Source of the DNA: Telmatactis stephensoni
Taxonomy: Eukaryota > Cnidaria > Anthozoa > Actiniaria > Isophelliidae
Reading direction: 5' to 3'
NCBI GenBank assembly: GCA_029948255.1
Contig: JALIZF010001605.1
Span: 85,001 to 149,000 of the forward strand
Length of the DNA stretch: 64,000 nt
Position numbers and translations under genes: made by a program. Below are positions 1-11,869 of this stretch, one piece after another. Positions within the stretch are counted from its first letter, which is position 1, and every line of letters begins with the position of its first letter. The notes below the pieces were generated by a model, which was not told the DNA's origin, did not search any database, and saw only the letters and a program-made list of their open reading frames with translations.

Positions 1-315
1 ATTGCCAGTTGATGTGATTTTTACTCCCAGGTACGTATATTCATTCACAATATCAATTGATTTTGTATTTATGGTAAATGTAGGTGGTTTACTTAATTTT
101 TTATTAGCAAAAATCATAACTTTCGATTTCTTTTCATTAATTGTCATTAACCATTTTTTACAAAATTGTGATACCGCGTTGAGACTATTTTGAAGTCCTT
201 GGCGTGAGTGAGATAATAAGACTAGATCATCTGCATAGAATAAAGACGTCAATTTCAATTCAGCGTTTAGATATATAGGATCAGTGCATGGTGTTTGATC
301 AAGAAGTTTTGGAAG
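1..315 (-). pseudogene. LINE reverse transcriptase fragment (left edge of window)
   Basis: Read on the minus strand from about 315 down to 1, one frame stays open and runs off the window. It contains the reverse transcriptase catalytic box FYADDLVLLS, followed by a typical downstream stretch ending near a YLGV block. The frame stops at the TAGA microsatellite on its upstream side, so the copy is 5' truncated there. The family is a non-LTR retrotransposon; the clade is not resolved from this piece. The rest of the ORF would lie outside the window. Confidence 0.85.
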
Positions 316-316
316 T

Positions 317-1321
<1,005 letters not shown>

Positions 1322-1338
1322 GATAGATAGATTTTGAT

Positions 1339-1372
<34 letters not shown>

Positions 1373-2013
1373 TGCTTTATTAACATGACCTCTTAATTTA
1401 CAGGTATTGTCAAAGCTTACATGTTTTCATATTGATTAATTTTTCCTTACTCTTTTTAATAGAAAAACCGTAACAATAATAAAATAAGGATATATATATG
1501 TCGTTCATATATAAATGATTGACGTGTATTAATCACGTGGTTAATGATCTAAATAAAACGTATCAAGGCAATATAATAAAACTCGGGAATCATGTAATAT
1601 ATACTAATCATATATAAATCTTAAGTTGTATATAAGAATTGAATAAATGTTCCTAAATATTGCTATAATATAATTAATAAAATATAACATTGTAAAATTA
1701 ATCACAGGGTCGACGATCTAAATAAAATCTATTGTATCTAATTGAATTAATTATGTGTAAAATATTAAATTGTTGAAATAGTTATATTAGATATAGAGAA
1801 TATATAATGTGGGTAAATATATTGGAATATCAATGGATTATGTGTCAGAAAGTTTCACTTTCCGTAAGAGGAAACATTTCGATATAAATTTAGACAAATA
1901 AAATATAACTTCGTCATCTGTTGATTTCATTAAAAAAGGGAGCTGGTTAACAGAAAAATTAACTTTGTCTTTAAGTTTAGATTGTAAAACATAACGGATT
2001 TTGGAGTATGTTT
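1322..2013 (-). pseudogene. Second LINE 3' end with short TATC tail
   Basis: The block at 1371-1410 resembles 447-490 (both carry AATAAAGC and a motif close to CAATACCTGTA on the minus strand), so this is a second copy of the same LINE 3' UTR. Its degenerate TATC tail occupies 1322-1370. A short ORF2 C-terminal remnant lies at 1838-1990 with the same YLSKFI.KC pattern as the neighbouring copy. The rest is AT-rich with no readable gene. Confidence 0.7.
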
Positions 2014-2049
<36 letters not shown>

Positions 2050-2998
2050 TATGTTAGAATGTTAGTAAACCTTTAAAAGTCTTATTTATACTAATGGAAT
2101 AATTGGATACATTGGAAAAGGTGGATATATACATTCCATGTTATCCGTAATATCCTTTATATCCTCTATAATAAATATGATAAGATATGATTGATAGATA
2201 GATAGATAGATAGATGTTAGGATGTTAGTAAACCTTTAAAAGTCTTATTTATACTAATGGAATAATTGGATACATTGGAAAAGGTGGATATATATATATA
2301 CATTCCATGTTATCCGTAATATCCTTTATATCCTCTATAATAAATATGATAAGATATGATAGATAGATAGATATATGAAAGGATGTTAGTAAACCTATAA
2401 AAGTCTTCTATATACTAAATAGTGGAATATGTGGATGCACTGGAAAAGATGGATATATAGATTCCATGTTATCCGTAACATCCCTTATATCCTCTATGAT
2501 AAAAAACGAATCTTCTCTCTTGATACTTACTGTTATAAACAGATAGATATCTTAGAGTATATGTCAATCAACCTATAAAAGTCTTCTATATACTAATGGA
2601 ATATCTGGATGCACTGGAAAAGATGGATATATAGATTCCATGTTATCCGTAACATCCCTTATATCCTCTATGATAAAAAACGAATCTTCTCTCTTGATAC
2701 TTACTGTTATAAACAGTTAGATATCTTAGAGTATATGTCAATCAACCTATAAAAGGCTTCTATATACTAATGGAATATGTGGATGCACTGGAAAAGATGG
2801 ATATATAGATTCCATGTTATCCGTAACATCCCTTATATCCTCTATGATAAAAAACGAATCTTCTCTCTTGATACTTACTGTTATAAACAAATAGATATCT
2901 TAAAGTATATGCCAATCAACCTATAAAAGTCTTCTATATACTAATGGAATATGTGGATGCACTGGAAAAGATGGATGTATAGATTCCATGTTATCCGT
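2014..2998. repeat. Tandem satellite, about six units of 160-178 bp, with embedded GATA runs
   Basis: The block 'CCT(A/T)TAAAAGTCTT' recurs near 2070, 2231, 2392, 2571, 2745 and 2921, giving units of about 161 bp (first pair) and 175-178 bp (later ones). Each unit also has a TTCCATGTTATCCGTAA block. The first units begin with GATA runs; the later ones have lost them and gained a block beginning AAAAAACGAATC. The array ends abruptly at 2998 inside a unit, which could be the left boundary of the helicase/recombinase element. Confidence 0.9.
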
Positions 2999-3042
2999 GA
3001 GAAATTTTGAGTCGTATTGTTGTATGACAATTGCCAAAAAAC

Positions 3043-3478
3043 TTGCAATTAGCTAAGGTTCCTAAAGTCAATCCTAAAGTTCACTGTGCCTGATTGAAAT
3101 GTTCTCTAATGATTCCATGAGTTTCAACACAGAGGCGGGCCTTTACAACGTTTGTGCCCTTATAAGGCCTTGTTGTTCCGTTTTCTGTCAGATTTATTCA
3201 TCTCACATTCGGCCCAGTTAGGCCATAAAAAGGGAACTGTACAGTTCATTCTCTTGCAATTAGCTTCCTTTAGTCAATTTTCTATTGTGCTTGATTAGAA
3301 TGTTCTCGAATGATTCCTACGGGAAGCGTTTTCCACAAGTTTCAACACAGAGGCGGGCCTTTAAAACATTTGTGCCCTTATAAGGCCTTGCTGTTCCGTT
3401 TTCCGTCAGATTTATTCATCTCACATTCGGCCCAGTTAGGTCATAAAAGAGAACTGTAGTACAGTTCATTCTCTTCAT
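3043..3478 (+). promoter_or_regulatory. Tandemly duplicated promoter region of the SF3 helicase gene
   Basis: Two direct copies of about 211 and 225 bp (3043-3253 and 3254-3478) both start TTGCAATTAGC and both contain TTTCAACACAGAGGCGGGCC, a TATA-like CTTATAAGG (TATA at 3171 and 3379), CACATTCGGCCCAGTTAGG and a closing GTTCATTCTCTT. The second copy ends six bases before the helicase ATG at 3484. TATA motif and placement are seen; promoter activity is inferred. Confidence 0.7.
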
Positions 3479-3483
3479 TCAAG

Positions 3484-6400
3484 ATGAACCGTTCAAGAGC
3501 ACGGAACCCTTGCAGGCAGTTAAACAGCGAAGCCATCAAGAGTGCTGCATTTTGCTATCTCAGTCCAATTATATCAGGAAAATGTAGCATAATTAGTGCC
3601 AAGTGTGTCTGTGACACGAAGAGACTTGGAAAATCCTGGATAGAAATTTGTAAAAAGCGGGACCAGTGTGATGAAACATTGACAGGTAAATTGCTATTCA
3701 ATTGCCAGTAAATTTATATTTTTTTCCGGATGACGCTCAATTTCATTCAATGTTCTAGGTATCCGGAACGTGGCTTTTTATTTTAGTGCAATAAGTACAC
3801 ATGGAAAACCGAAAAGCAAAAAAACGGCCACTAATAACAGCGAAGATGAAGAGTGCGACGAAGAAGAGCCTTTGTTAGACAGCGACGACAGTGACATGAC
3901 GAGTCAAGGGTGGGTGGAGAAAAACGAGACTATCGTTAAAAAAGGCTTACTGCCAGCCATTGGATATTGGATTGCCTTAACAACGCCAAATGGTGCCCCG
4001 GCGAACCACCTGCCAATCTATCAAGCTCTACTGGAATGTGGTGTTACTACCATTGCTAATCAGGTATTAACTTGTGTTTGGAGTTAGATGAATGAATCGT
4101 CATTAAACGATTTTTGTTTTTCCTCCTCTTTTTGACAGGTCAAGTTTCAAGAGAGCAAGGAATGCCCTGCCATGAAAGAACTGTACAAAATTCTCAAAGA
4201 TCACAAGAACGGTTTCATGCAAAACCTGGTGAACAGTTCTTATCAGCAGAGTTTGAAAGACGAGGCCTCGCAACTGATCACCGACAGTTACTGGGACGAT
4301 ATCGATGAAAGTGCCACGGAAAATGTAGTTCGAGTAAAAGTTGTAAATAAGTCCTTTCAACCTGCTCTTTTGGCAGCCATCTCAAAACTTGAAGACGCCA
4401 AATTGAACATAGACAGATTTGGATTTGAGTTGATTGACGCAGATCAAAGCACTGACGTTGAAGCACAAAGAGAAATTACCACTAAAAAGCAAGAGGAATG
4501 TCAACGACTGTCAGACAATTTGACTGTCTTAATTAATGACGTAGGAATAGCCATGAAAAAACTGGAGTACGCCATACACAGGGGAAAAGTATACAAAAGA
4601 CATTCCAAAGCCAAATTTACTTACACCTTCAAGTGTGAACCCAGAGCATTTGTGAATAGTCTGGCGGCAAATGTGTTTTTCAAAGGTCGGTTGTTGAAAG
4701 ATATGAAGAAAGTGATAGACATTCTTTCCGACCCATACTGTGAGGTTATTCGCCCGATTGTGATCGATTACGATTTGATAGAAGTCCAAAGAGGCCAATG
4801 TTGGTCCATCAAAGAGCGGCGTTTTGTGCCATGCCCAATCAAGGATGAAGATGTCGGTTTATTAACACCCCGGGCGTATTGTGAGTACGATCCAATGAAG
4901 ACATCTGAGCCCAAATACTTCCGTGAAATTCTTGAAAATAGTCTCAGTGACGAAGAGCTTGAAACCTTCTGTGACGACTTCCTCAAGCTTCTAAAGCATC
5001 ACAAAAAAGAACACAAAGACCAAGTGCCTTGTTTGGTAGGCGATACCAATAGTGGAAAAACCAGCCTTTTCCTTCCTATTCTGGGCATTGTGCATCACAG
5101 CAATGTAGCAACAGTTACCAAACAACGCGTATTCAACAAAGCCATGATCAATAAATCCACAGAAGTCATCTTCATTGACGAAGCCACTCCCACCACCTTG
5201 GACATAGATGACTGGAAAATCCTCACACAAGGTGGATACGCAGCCTATGATGTAAAATACCAAACGGTCAAGTCCTTCATCAACAAATGTCCAATGCTGA
5301 TAACATCTCAAGCCAAGCTAAAATTTGAGTCCGAAGATCAAGACGCCATGGATCGCCGACTCAGAACCTATGTCTTCAAAAGCCTGCCTAATCCCCAAAA
5401 GGGTGCAGCGGTGTGGTTGAAAAAAAATCCCATGGATTGTATTGTTTGGGCAGCTTCAAAAGCCCGCAGAGCAGAGGAATCGAGTGATGCAGAAAACCAC
5501 GAAGACACAGAAAGTGAGCCAGAAGATGGGGTACTTCAACAGCTGGAAAAAGACGAATTGCGATCGTTACAGCTTACAGAATTGCTTGCTAGCCAAATAC
5601 CAGCAGAACACACCGAACAAGACATGGACAGCAACACAGAAGATGACGGTGGTGATACCGAAAACCAAGAACGTCAGCCAGAAAATGACCAACCAGAGGA
5701 ACAACAAGAAACAGAAGAACGCATAAGTGCTCTGAGAAAAGCAATGAAGAAATGTACTCCTGGTTCACTAAAGCATCGGCAGATTGAAAGTCTTTTGCAG
5801 GTAATCGCATTTATATTGTTATCGCTAATTATTTCGATCATTCAAAATGTTTTTTGTTTGTCTGTTTGTTTCACTCAAGGTTCAGATACAGAGAAAACAA
5901 GAAGAAAAAGAACAAGCAGAACATCATTACAAAAAGCGACAACAGCTACTTCTCTCCAAAGGAGTCAGTCCAGAAGACGTGCAACTACTCCCAAGAGATG
6001 AGCACGTTCCTTTACCCCTGCCCATTGTCCAAGATTTGGACAGATTCCACTTGCAATTACTGGAACAAAACAAAGCGAAAATGAAAGAAAAGTTGACGAT
6101 TGTGTTTGACAAGAAATGGCTCCAAAATATTGAAAAAGATATGCACAACTGCCACTCTCAGCTTTGTGACGCCATCTTAAGCACCTCCATGCCTCAAGAG
6201 AAAAGATCTTCCCTAAAGAGTTACAGGGACCTCCTGTCCCAAAAGTTTAAAATGTTTTATGAACATTTCAAATTAAATGGCTGCGAAGAAGCGATAATGG
6301 AGAGACGCAAGAAATGTATTGAGTGGGGACTTGTTGAACGTGCACAGGCGCAGTTGATTAAGTCTTTACACGAGCCACTACCCCTTGCCCAAGATTCTGA

Positions 6401-6596
6401 ACCTTCCACAAGTCAAGCACAGTCCTCTGCTGAACCTCTGGCCATTGCAGACAAAGATCCTGAGAGAGACACCGAGAGTACCGACGACGAAGGTTTCATC
6501 ACGCCGGAAGAAGACTCAAGCAGTCAGTCAGTCCTACCATCCACTTCCATGAAGAGAAAGGCCATTTCTCAAGACATCTTAGATGATGAAGAGTAG
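3484..6596 (+). CDS. SF3-type helicase, 4 exons, about 961 aa
   Basis: Exons: 3484-3685, 3759-4063, 4139-5800 and 5880-6596. Introns of 73, 75 and 79 bp all have GT-AG ends and joining preserves frame. Motifs are in exon 3: Walker A GDTNSGKTS, Walker B EVIFIDEA, a motif C-like CPMLITSQ and an arginine-containing block DRRLRTYVF. This order matches superfamily 3 replicative helicases (parvovirus NS1, papilloma E1, D5-like proteins). An acidic low-complexity region follows, then a glutamine/lysine-rich probable coiled coil in exon 4. Exon 1 is cysteine-containing with no recognised domain. I see no HUH nickase motif upstream of the helicase. The gene is convergent with the tyrosine recombinase at 6881-8554. 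SF3 helicases are typical of viruses and mobile replicons rather than host animal genes. Confidence 0.85.
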
Positions 6597-6624
6597 TGTT
6601 GATTGAGATAAAAGGATGACGTTC

Positions 6625-6803
6625 AATAGACCTTTTCAGCTTCGTATGCAAATTGCCCATTTCAGACCAAGTGACATTCCCTCGAGAATTGTTCTATTAT
6701 GATGAACATGATAAAATATTAACACATGAAAGAATTAAATCCCAAGAGTAACATCACATGGTCTGAAATGGGAAAACAAACAACGAAGCTGAAAAGGTCT
6801 ATT
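6625..6803. repeat. Palindromic MITE-like element between two convergent genes
   Basis: AATAGACCTTTTCAGCTTCGT at the left is matched by its reverse complement at the right, and an inner block CCCATTTCAGACCA is also mirrored. The arms are about 45 bp each around a spacer of roughly 80 bp. It sits in the gap between the stops of the helicase and recombinase genes. It may be an inserted MITE or a shared 3' hairpin. Confidence 0.8.
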
Positions 6804-6880
6804 ATGTGTGGAATATTATGTTATCATGAATTCAAGTTCTATATTTTTCTCTCTTTATTTAAATTTCCTCATTGCACGGT

Positions 6881-8554
6881 TTAGTAAAGAATTTCCCGTT
6901 CTTTCTTTTTGAAATTAACTTGTATCTTGAATCCTTCAAAATAGCAGACCACTGTCCATACCCATGTCTTTTTATACTGACCGGCTTTTAAGTATGCATC
7001 TTCTTCTGGGGTAAACAACAATATTTTTCTTTTTTGGGCAGTTCTATCATTTGTAGTGGGTTGATCCGGTTTATTGACGCTATCGTCCTGGGTGTCGCTC
7101 GGTGAATCTTTTTCCGGAGAAGTGTTTGGACTATCTGAAAGTCGAGATGAAACTTCCCCTTCCAATTGGGATCCCTTTTCACCATGCAATTTCTTCAAAC
7201 ACTCGTGAGCTTTCGTGGCTACATCGCGAGATCGTCGTTTCTGATAATGTACTTTGGCCACCACGGAACTGTGTTTTTGATCCTCGGTGATCGATTCTTG
7301 TTCGCTACTGATAAGTTGTTGATGACTTGCAGTCTCGACGATTTGACGATACCTCGTGGGATGAATAAATTTGCCAGTAGCTTCGAACACCATTCTGCTC
7401 ATGAGCTGGCCAATCTTGGTGTGTTGTTGTCCTTTTAGCGTGACGAGAACATACTCGCAGGTGGGCTTCAAAAGAGGACGAACATGCGCAATGTAAGAAT
7501 CCAAAACCTGCATGCTAGCTTGCGACAGATATAGGGAGTCAAATCCAAATCGTGCTGTCGTTTTAAACTTTTTCTGGTCGATAAAACCATCATTGTCCTT
7601 TGCTGTCTTAACCATGTCAACGGTCAGATACTGATAGGTCATTGGACGCGATCCTTTGACTTTGATGAATAAATAAACGGCGACAAATCTGGTAGCAAAC
7701 GACAAGTCTGAAGGAGTGGCTTTGTTGGGTTTTTCTTTGCACAATTTGGACACTGTGTCGTAACGCGGAAGGTGATACGTCACCACGTGCAAAAGTTCAT
7801 CTAGTGTCGCCCAGTGTCCCTTAGATTCTAACGTATCAATATCTAGATCGCTAGTCCACTGCAATCTCATCATTTTAGAAACTGTTTTGCGTGCGCGTTT
7901 CAAATAAACTTCAGTAGACGTTAGATTTCGTAAAACACTTTCGGAAGCAATACCAATAACTTTTCGAAAATCGATCAAGTCACTAATTGAGTCCAAGTAG
8001 GCAATTCGACCAGAATGTCCAAGTCCCCAATCGGTCTGCATGGCGTCAACAAACTTAAAGAGAAAACTTGGCGAACTCAAACTGAAATCAACTAGATCCC
8101 AAGTCAAATCTTCTTCTTCATCGCCATCACAGCAGAACTTGAGATACTTAAAACTTCTTCGTACAATTTGTTGCGTTTGTCTCTGACTTTTACATCCACC
8201 CCCACTGCCAGTTAACCATTTTTCAAATTGCGTACCAATCGTAGAATTGATATCAAATGAAGCAACGTATCTTGTCAAACACTGTTCTCTTTTTTCCGAT
8301 TCGTGTTGGTTTGGGTCACTAGTTTGTTTGCTTGTACAGGGATTAGAATCAAAGTAATAAAACCAGGCATGCTTGTTTTTGACGTGCTTTCTGCATCCTC
8401 TTTGAGATGAAAATCCTTCTTCGTGTGAACATTTTTCAACTGGACAGTGAAATAAACCGTCCTTTTCGTCTGCTTCTAAGTGTAATCTCTTTGGTTTTGG
8501 CGAGGCGCCATCCTGCTCGGACCAGTCAATGTTACCCCTGGCCCGTTTACTCAT
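6881..8554 (-). CDS. Tyrosine recombinase-like protein with N-terminal C2H2 finger and C-terminal Myb-like domain
   Basis: About 557 aa in a single exon. The ATG at 8554 is preferred; the frame upstream opens only with a GTG at 8572. The N-terminus has a C-x4-C-x14-H-x4-H zinc finger. The central region has the tyrosine recombinase signature by order: arginine box GSRPMTYQYL, then HPTRYRQ (H-x-x-R), then SSVVAKVHYQKRR carrying the H/Y nucleophile region. The C-terminus FTPEEDAYLKAG resembles a Myb/SANT helix. The family resembles Crypton-type and other eukaryotic YR recombinases. The nucleophile is inferred from position, not from alignment. It is convergent with the SF3 helicase and is probably part of the same element. 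Confidence 0.75.
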   Translation of the reverse strand: MSKRARGNIDWSEQDGASPKPKRLHLEADEKDGLFHCPVEKCSHEEGFSSQRGCRKHVKNKHAWFYYFDSNPCTSKQTSDPNQHESEKREQCLTRYVASFDINSTIGTQFEKWLTGSGGGCKSQRQTQQIVRRSFKYLKFCCDGDEEEDLTWDLVDFSLSSPSFLFKFVDAMQTDWGLGHSGRIAYLDSISDLIDFRKVIGIASESVLRNLTSTEVYLKRARKTVSKMMRLQWTSDLDIDTLESKGHWATLDELLHVVTYHLPRYDTVSKLCKEKPNKATPSDLSFATRFVAVYLFIKVKGSRPMTYQYLTVDMVKTAKDNDGFIDQKKFKTTARFGFDSLYLSQASMQVLDSYIAHVRPLLKPTCEYVLVTLKGQQHTKIGQLMSRMVFEATGKFIHPTRYRQIVETASHQQLISSEQESITEDQKHSSVVAKVHYQKRRSRDVATKAHECLKKLHGEKGSQLEGEVSSRLSDSPNTSPEKDSPSDTQDDSVNKPDQPTTNDRTAQKRKILLFTPEEDAYLKAGQYKKTWVWTVVCYFEGFKIQVNFKKKEREILY

Positions 8555-8645
8555 ACTGAACAGCAAGTGCACGAGACATAATTTTATGTACTTAGTCTCT
8601 AGGGACTAGATAATCTAGAGGAGCCAATCACAACTGCGCAAACTA

Positions 8646-8993
8646 AGGCATGTTCAAACATGTCTGACTTTTTTGGTGAAAGAGCACGTTCAGAAATGTA
8701 TAGGCACGTTTCAAAGTGAACGTGGGCATGTTCAAACAAGAATGGACATGTTTAAACAAGAATGGACATGTTTAAATATGAATGGGCAAGTTTAAACATG
8801 AATGGGCAAGTTTGAACAAGAACGGGTAAGTTTGAACAAGAACGGGCGAGTTTGAACAACAATGGGCAAGTTTGAACAAGAACGGGCAAGTTTGAACAAG
8901 AACGGGCAAGTTTGAACAACAATGGGCAAATTTAAACGTGTCCATGCATGTCCAGACATGTTTAAACTTGTATAATCCTGTTGAAACAAGTTT
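8646..8993. repeat. 20-bp tandem repeat array rich in p53-family half-site consensus
   Basis: About 11 units of 20 bp run through 8726-8940, for example GGGCAAGTTTGAACAAGAAC and GGACATGTTTAAACAAGAAT. The first ten bases of many units match RRRCWWGYYY. Just outside, 8646-8665 reads AGGCATGTTCAAACATGTCT, two perfect half-sites with no spacer. 8944-8973 is three adjacent half-sites with one mismatch in two of them. The array lies 90-440 bp upstream of the recombinase ATG. Binding is inference. Confidence 0.75.
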
Positions 8994-9020
8994 GAGTTTG
9001 TTTAAGCCTAAAACATTCAA

Positions 9021-9392
9021 AAGGAACGATCGTTCCCTTTCACTCATTCCTATCACGTTCCTATCATGAAAAAGGAACATTCGTTATAAAGGAACAAGTG
9101 TTCCTATTCAATACAGGAACAAACGTTCCTAATCAGAACAGGAACAAACGTTCCTATCATCTAAGAAGGAACAAACGTTCCTATCTACATGAAAAAGGAA
9201 CAATAGTTCCATTTTACGCAAATGGGAACTGTTTACGTAGCAATTAGGAACAATAGGTCCGATTTTGACCAAACAGGAACAAAAACGTTCCGATAACCGA
9301 TTTTTAAGTTCCTCTTTTAGGTTTTTGTAGGACCGAATTTGACGTTCCGATTTACCTTAAAGGAACTAAAACAAAAACTCGCGGAACGTTCC
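9021..9392. repeat. Array of short palindromes GGAAC-N4-GTTCC
   Basis: At least six inverted repeats of the form GGAAC(N)nGTTCC occur, with loops of 0 to 6 bases, for example GGAACGATCGTTCC at 9023, GGAACAAACGTTCC several times, and GGAACGTTCC at 9383-9392. Half-copies lie between them. It adjoins the 20-bp array upstream of the recombinase gene. It could be a recombinase or replication-origin binding cluster, or simple satellite decay. Confidence 0.75.
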
Positions 9393-10020
9393 TTAAATGC
9401 TAAAATGATTATCACACTTCTGAAACTAAACAGAAAAACTTTTTAACACCAGAAGCATGACTCTAAAACTCAAAACAAGCCGTCGATTCAGTTTTAAAGA
9501 AAAGCATGTTGCGAAGCGCGAAAAAACGACTATCATTGATTTAGGGAAATGGTGATGATGATGATTTTGGTGTTATTGCTGTTGTTGTTCTTTTTTGTTA
9601 CACTGCTTGCATTTTTTGGACATGTAAGAGCTTGTAGAGCCAAACTGCTATTTATCGGTCTGTGCAGATAAACAAGTTCACCAACGACAAACGCAATGTA
9701 TCCGTAAAGAAAACAATAAATCAACACTGATTTACCAACAATCTTGCAGGGCTGCTGAGTACTCCAAGACCATTTACAAGTAAGTGGTAGTTACAACACT
9801 AAACACTGTAGTCCATTAGCACGTTCCCTAGCTCAAAGGTGTGCATCAACAATAATAGGAACCTTACGTATAAGCGTTGGGAAGAAACGAAGACCCAGAC
9901 ATATATTGCGAGCACACTAGGCCATTTGCTTAAACGGTGCCTAAGTCTTAGACAATGTTTTTCTATTGTCTCATACAATACATAAACACCAATCGATTGA
10001 GCAATTGTTTTCTAAGTGGG
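9393..10020. other. No gene recognised
   Basis: AT-rich sequence with a short trinucleotide run near 9550. A 64-codon minus-strand ORF at 9533-9727 has no recognisable domain and no splice context. Nothing here supports a gene. Confidence 0.5.
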
Positions 10021-10242
10021 TGTTTACATGCATGACACTAGGATCATCCTAGCATTAGGATCATCCTAGCAGGCGAATCATCCTACCTTCTATACATTTA
10101 CTGCATTCTGTTTAGTAGGATGATCCTAGTACCCGAAGTGAAGACAAAAATGTAAACAGAATGCAGTAAATGTATAGCAGGTAGGATGATTCGCCTGTTA
10201 GGATGATCCTAGTAATAGGATGATCTTAGTGTCATGTAAACA
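10021..10242. mobile_element. Palindromic MITE with repeated GGATCATCC motifs
   Basis: The left end TGTTTACATGCATGACAC and the right end GTGTCATGTAAACA are inverted copies, and the arms stay mirrored for about 100 bp (both contain ATACATTTACTGCATTCTGTT in opposite orientation). The pentamer pair around GGAT(C/G)ATCC recurs at least six times. No coding capacity. Confidence 0.85.
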
Positions 10243-10869
10243 TTCCCTAATCCACCTTCTAAAACTCATTGATATTTCATAAGCCAATCGAAGACTATCA
10301 ATCTATACAAACAATGATTGTTTTATCAAATCAGTTCAGTAACACTCACGTTTAAACATGAGTGTTTTAGTCGTGTTTTATTAGTACAAGGTCTACTTGT
10401 TGACGGCGGATCATGCATTAATCTCGTACGAGACCGACGAAATTTTATAAATTAGCATACTCAGAGCCCCTTTTGAAAATGTAGAATGAACATTCATGCA
10501 TTGAGGCTCATTCTGCGCATGCCTATCCGATCAAGAACGTAAAACAAACCTGTTTTTAGTGTTAAAAACAATTTTGGTCATCAATTTATGTTATGATTTT
10601 TCAAATGATGCATGGGCTTTTCAAGCAGTTTAAAATAAACGCGCAGTTCGTATTTTATCATATGCTTGAGGTTTTACCAGTGTTGTTGTTGTTGTTTTTG
10701 TTTCTTTTAGTTTTATTCATTTTTAACTCGTGGATTGAAAATCCACGAGTTATTGTGAGGGGTCGAATATGCAAATGAGTCAGGTTACTACTTCGTGTAT
10801 GACAACAACTATTCAATCTATCTATTGTCTAAGTAGAATGGTACCATACATAAAGTAGTAGGCTATTGT

Positions 10870-10903
10870 GTCACTCACTCACTCACTCACTCACTCACTC
10901 ACT
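10870..10903. repeat. (CACT)n microsatellite
   Basis: About eight uninterrupted copies of CACT. Confidence 0.95.
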
Positions 10904-11869
10904 TTCCTGTAAACTTCCGGTCTGTCAAACTTTACTTCCGGTTTATTCTTGATAATACGATACGGTGCTAACTTGCGTTAGAGTCGTTTTCGTATGAGTG
11001 AGAAACTTACCGTACTGTATCGTAACTGTACCAGTATCATAGTTTCTATAAAAACATTCGAAATTCCTGCTGTAACCGTATCGTATCGTAGGCCGTACGG
11101 TGTTCCCCCTCATACTCTATAATAATTTTCGGTGACCAGTATAGCACTCGGGAAGCTTTGAACGTAATGTAACTGTTTTAGATTTGTGTACAAAGCAACA
11201 ATTTTTAGGCACACGATCTAAGCTCGGTAAAAACTGCTCGGTAATACAAGCCAATTTAACATGTCGACCCTCGACATTATACCTCGTGGTCTAGATGTAG
11301 GGTCTACACTCCGCGAAGATAGGCAAAAATGCCTATAAATCTGAATAGATAATTTCTTATTTCTTGTCATATTTTGTACTGAACTACTCTCAGCTCCCTC
11401 TGCAGCTTGGAATTCGTCACATCTCCAAGTTGAGCTGTTCGATTCTCGGATGTGAAAACAATCGGGTCCGTTTGTAGTCGCTGTCTTCAAACAACAAACA
11501 TCGTCGCAAGTCCAATATCAAAAATCGTCGCCAGTCCAATATCAACGAGCCATCCAAGCATTTAGTGTTTGTACTCTATCGGCACGAGAGTAAATGTTGA
11601 AATAAAAAGCAAACGAAATCATATTTGAGTACGAAACTGGCCGTGCCGAACTGAACCGCTACGGCCCCGCTGGCCGAAACGGCATCAAAAAAGCGTATTA
11701 AGTTTAAGTTTGGTGGCTATCATGAGTACTTTTATGGAGTAATTTATTTTATTCATAGCGATATTTGGTTCATAGAGAAACTTCTTTCATAATTTGTACA
11801 TATTTAACAAATTCAAGGAGGTTATAAATGTAAATTAGCAATATATATAAAAAATATCACCTTGAAATC

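Noticed and set aside
3484..6596. Endogenised parvovirus
   Set aside because: The SF3 motifs fit broadly, but there is no HUH nickase domain, no capsid gene and no terminal hairpins, and the gene has three spliced introns.
9533..9727. Small ORF, minus strand
   Set aside because: 64 codons, partly a low-complexity Asn/Ile tail, with no domain or promoter evidence.
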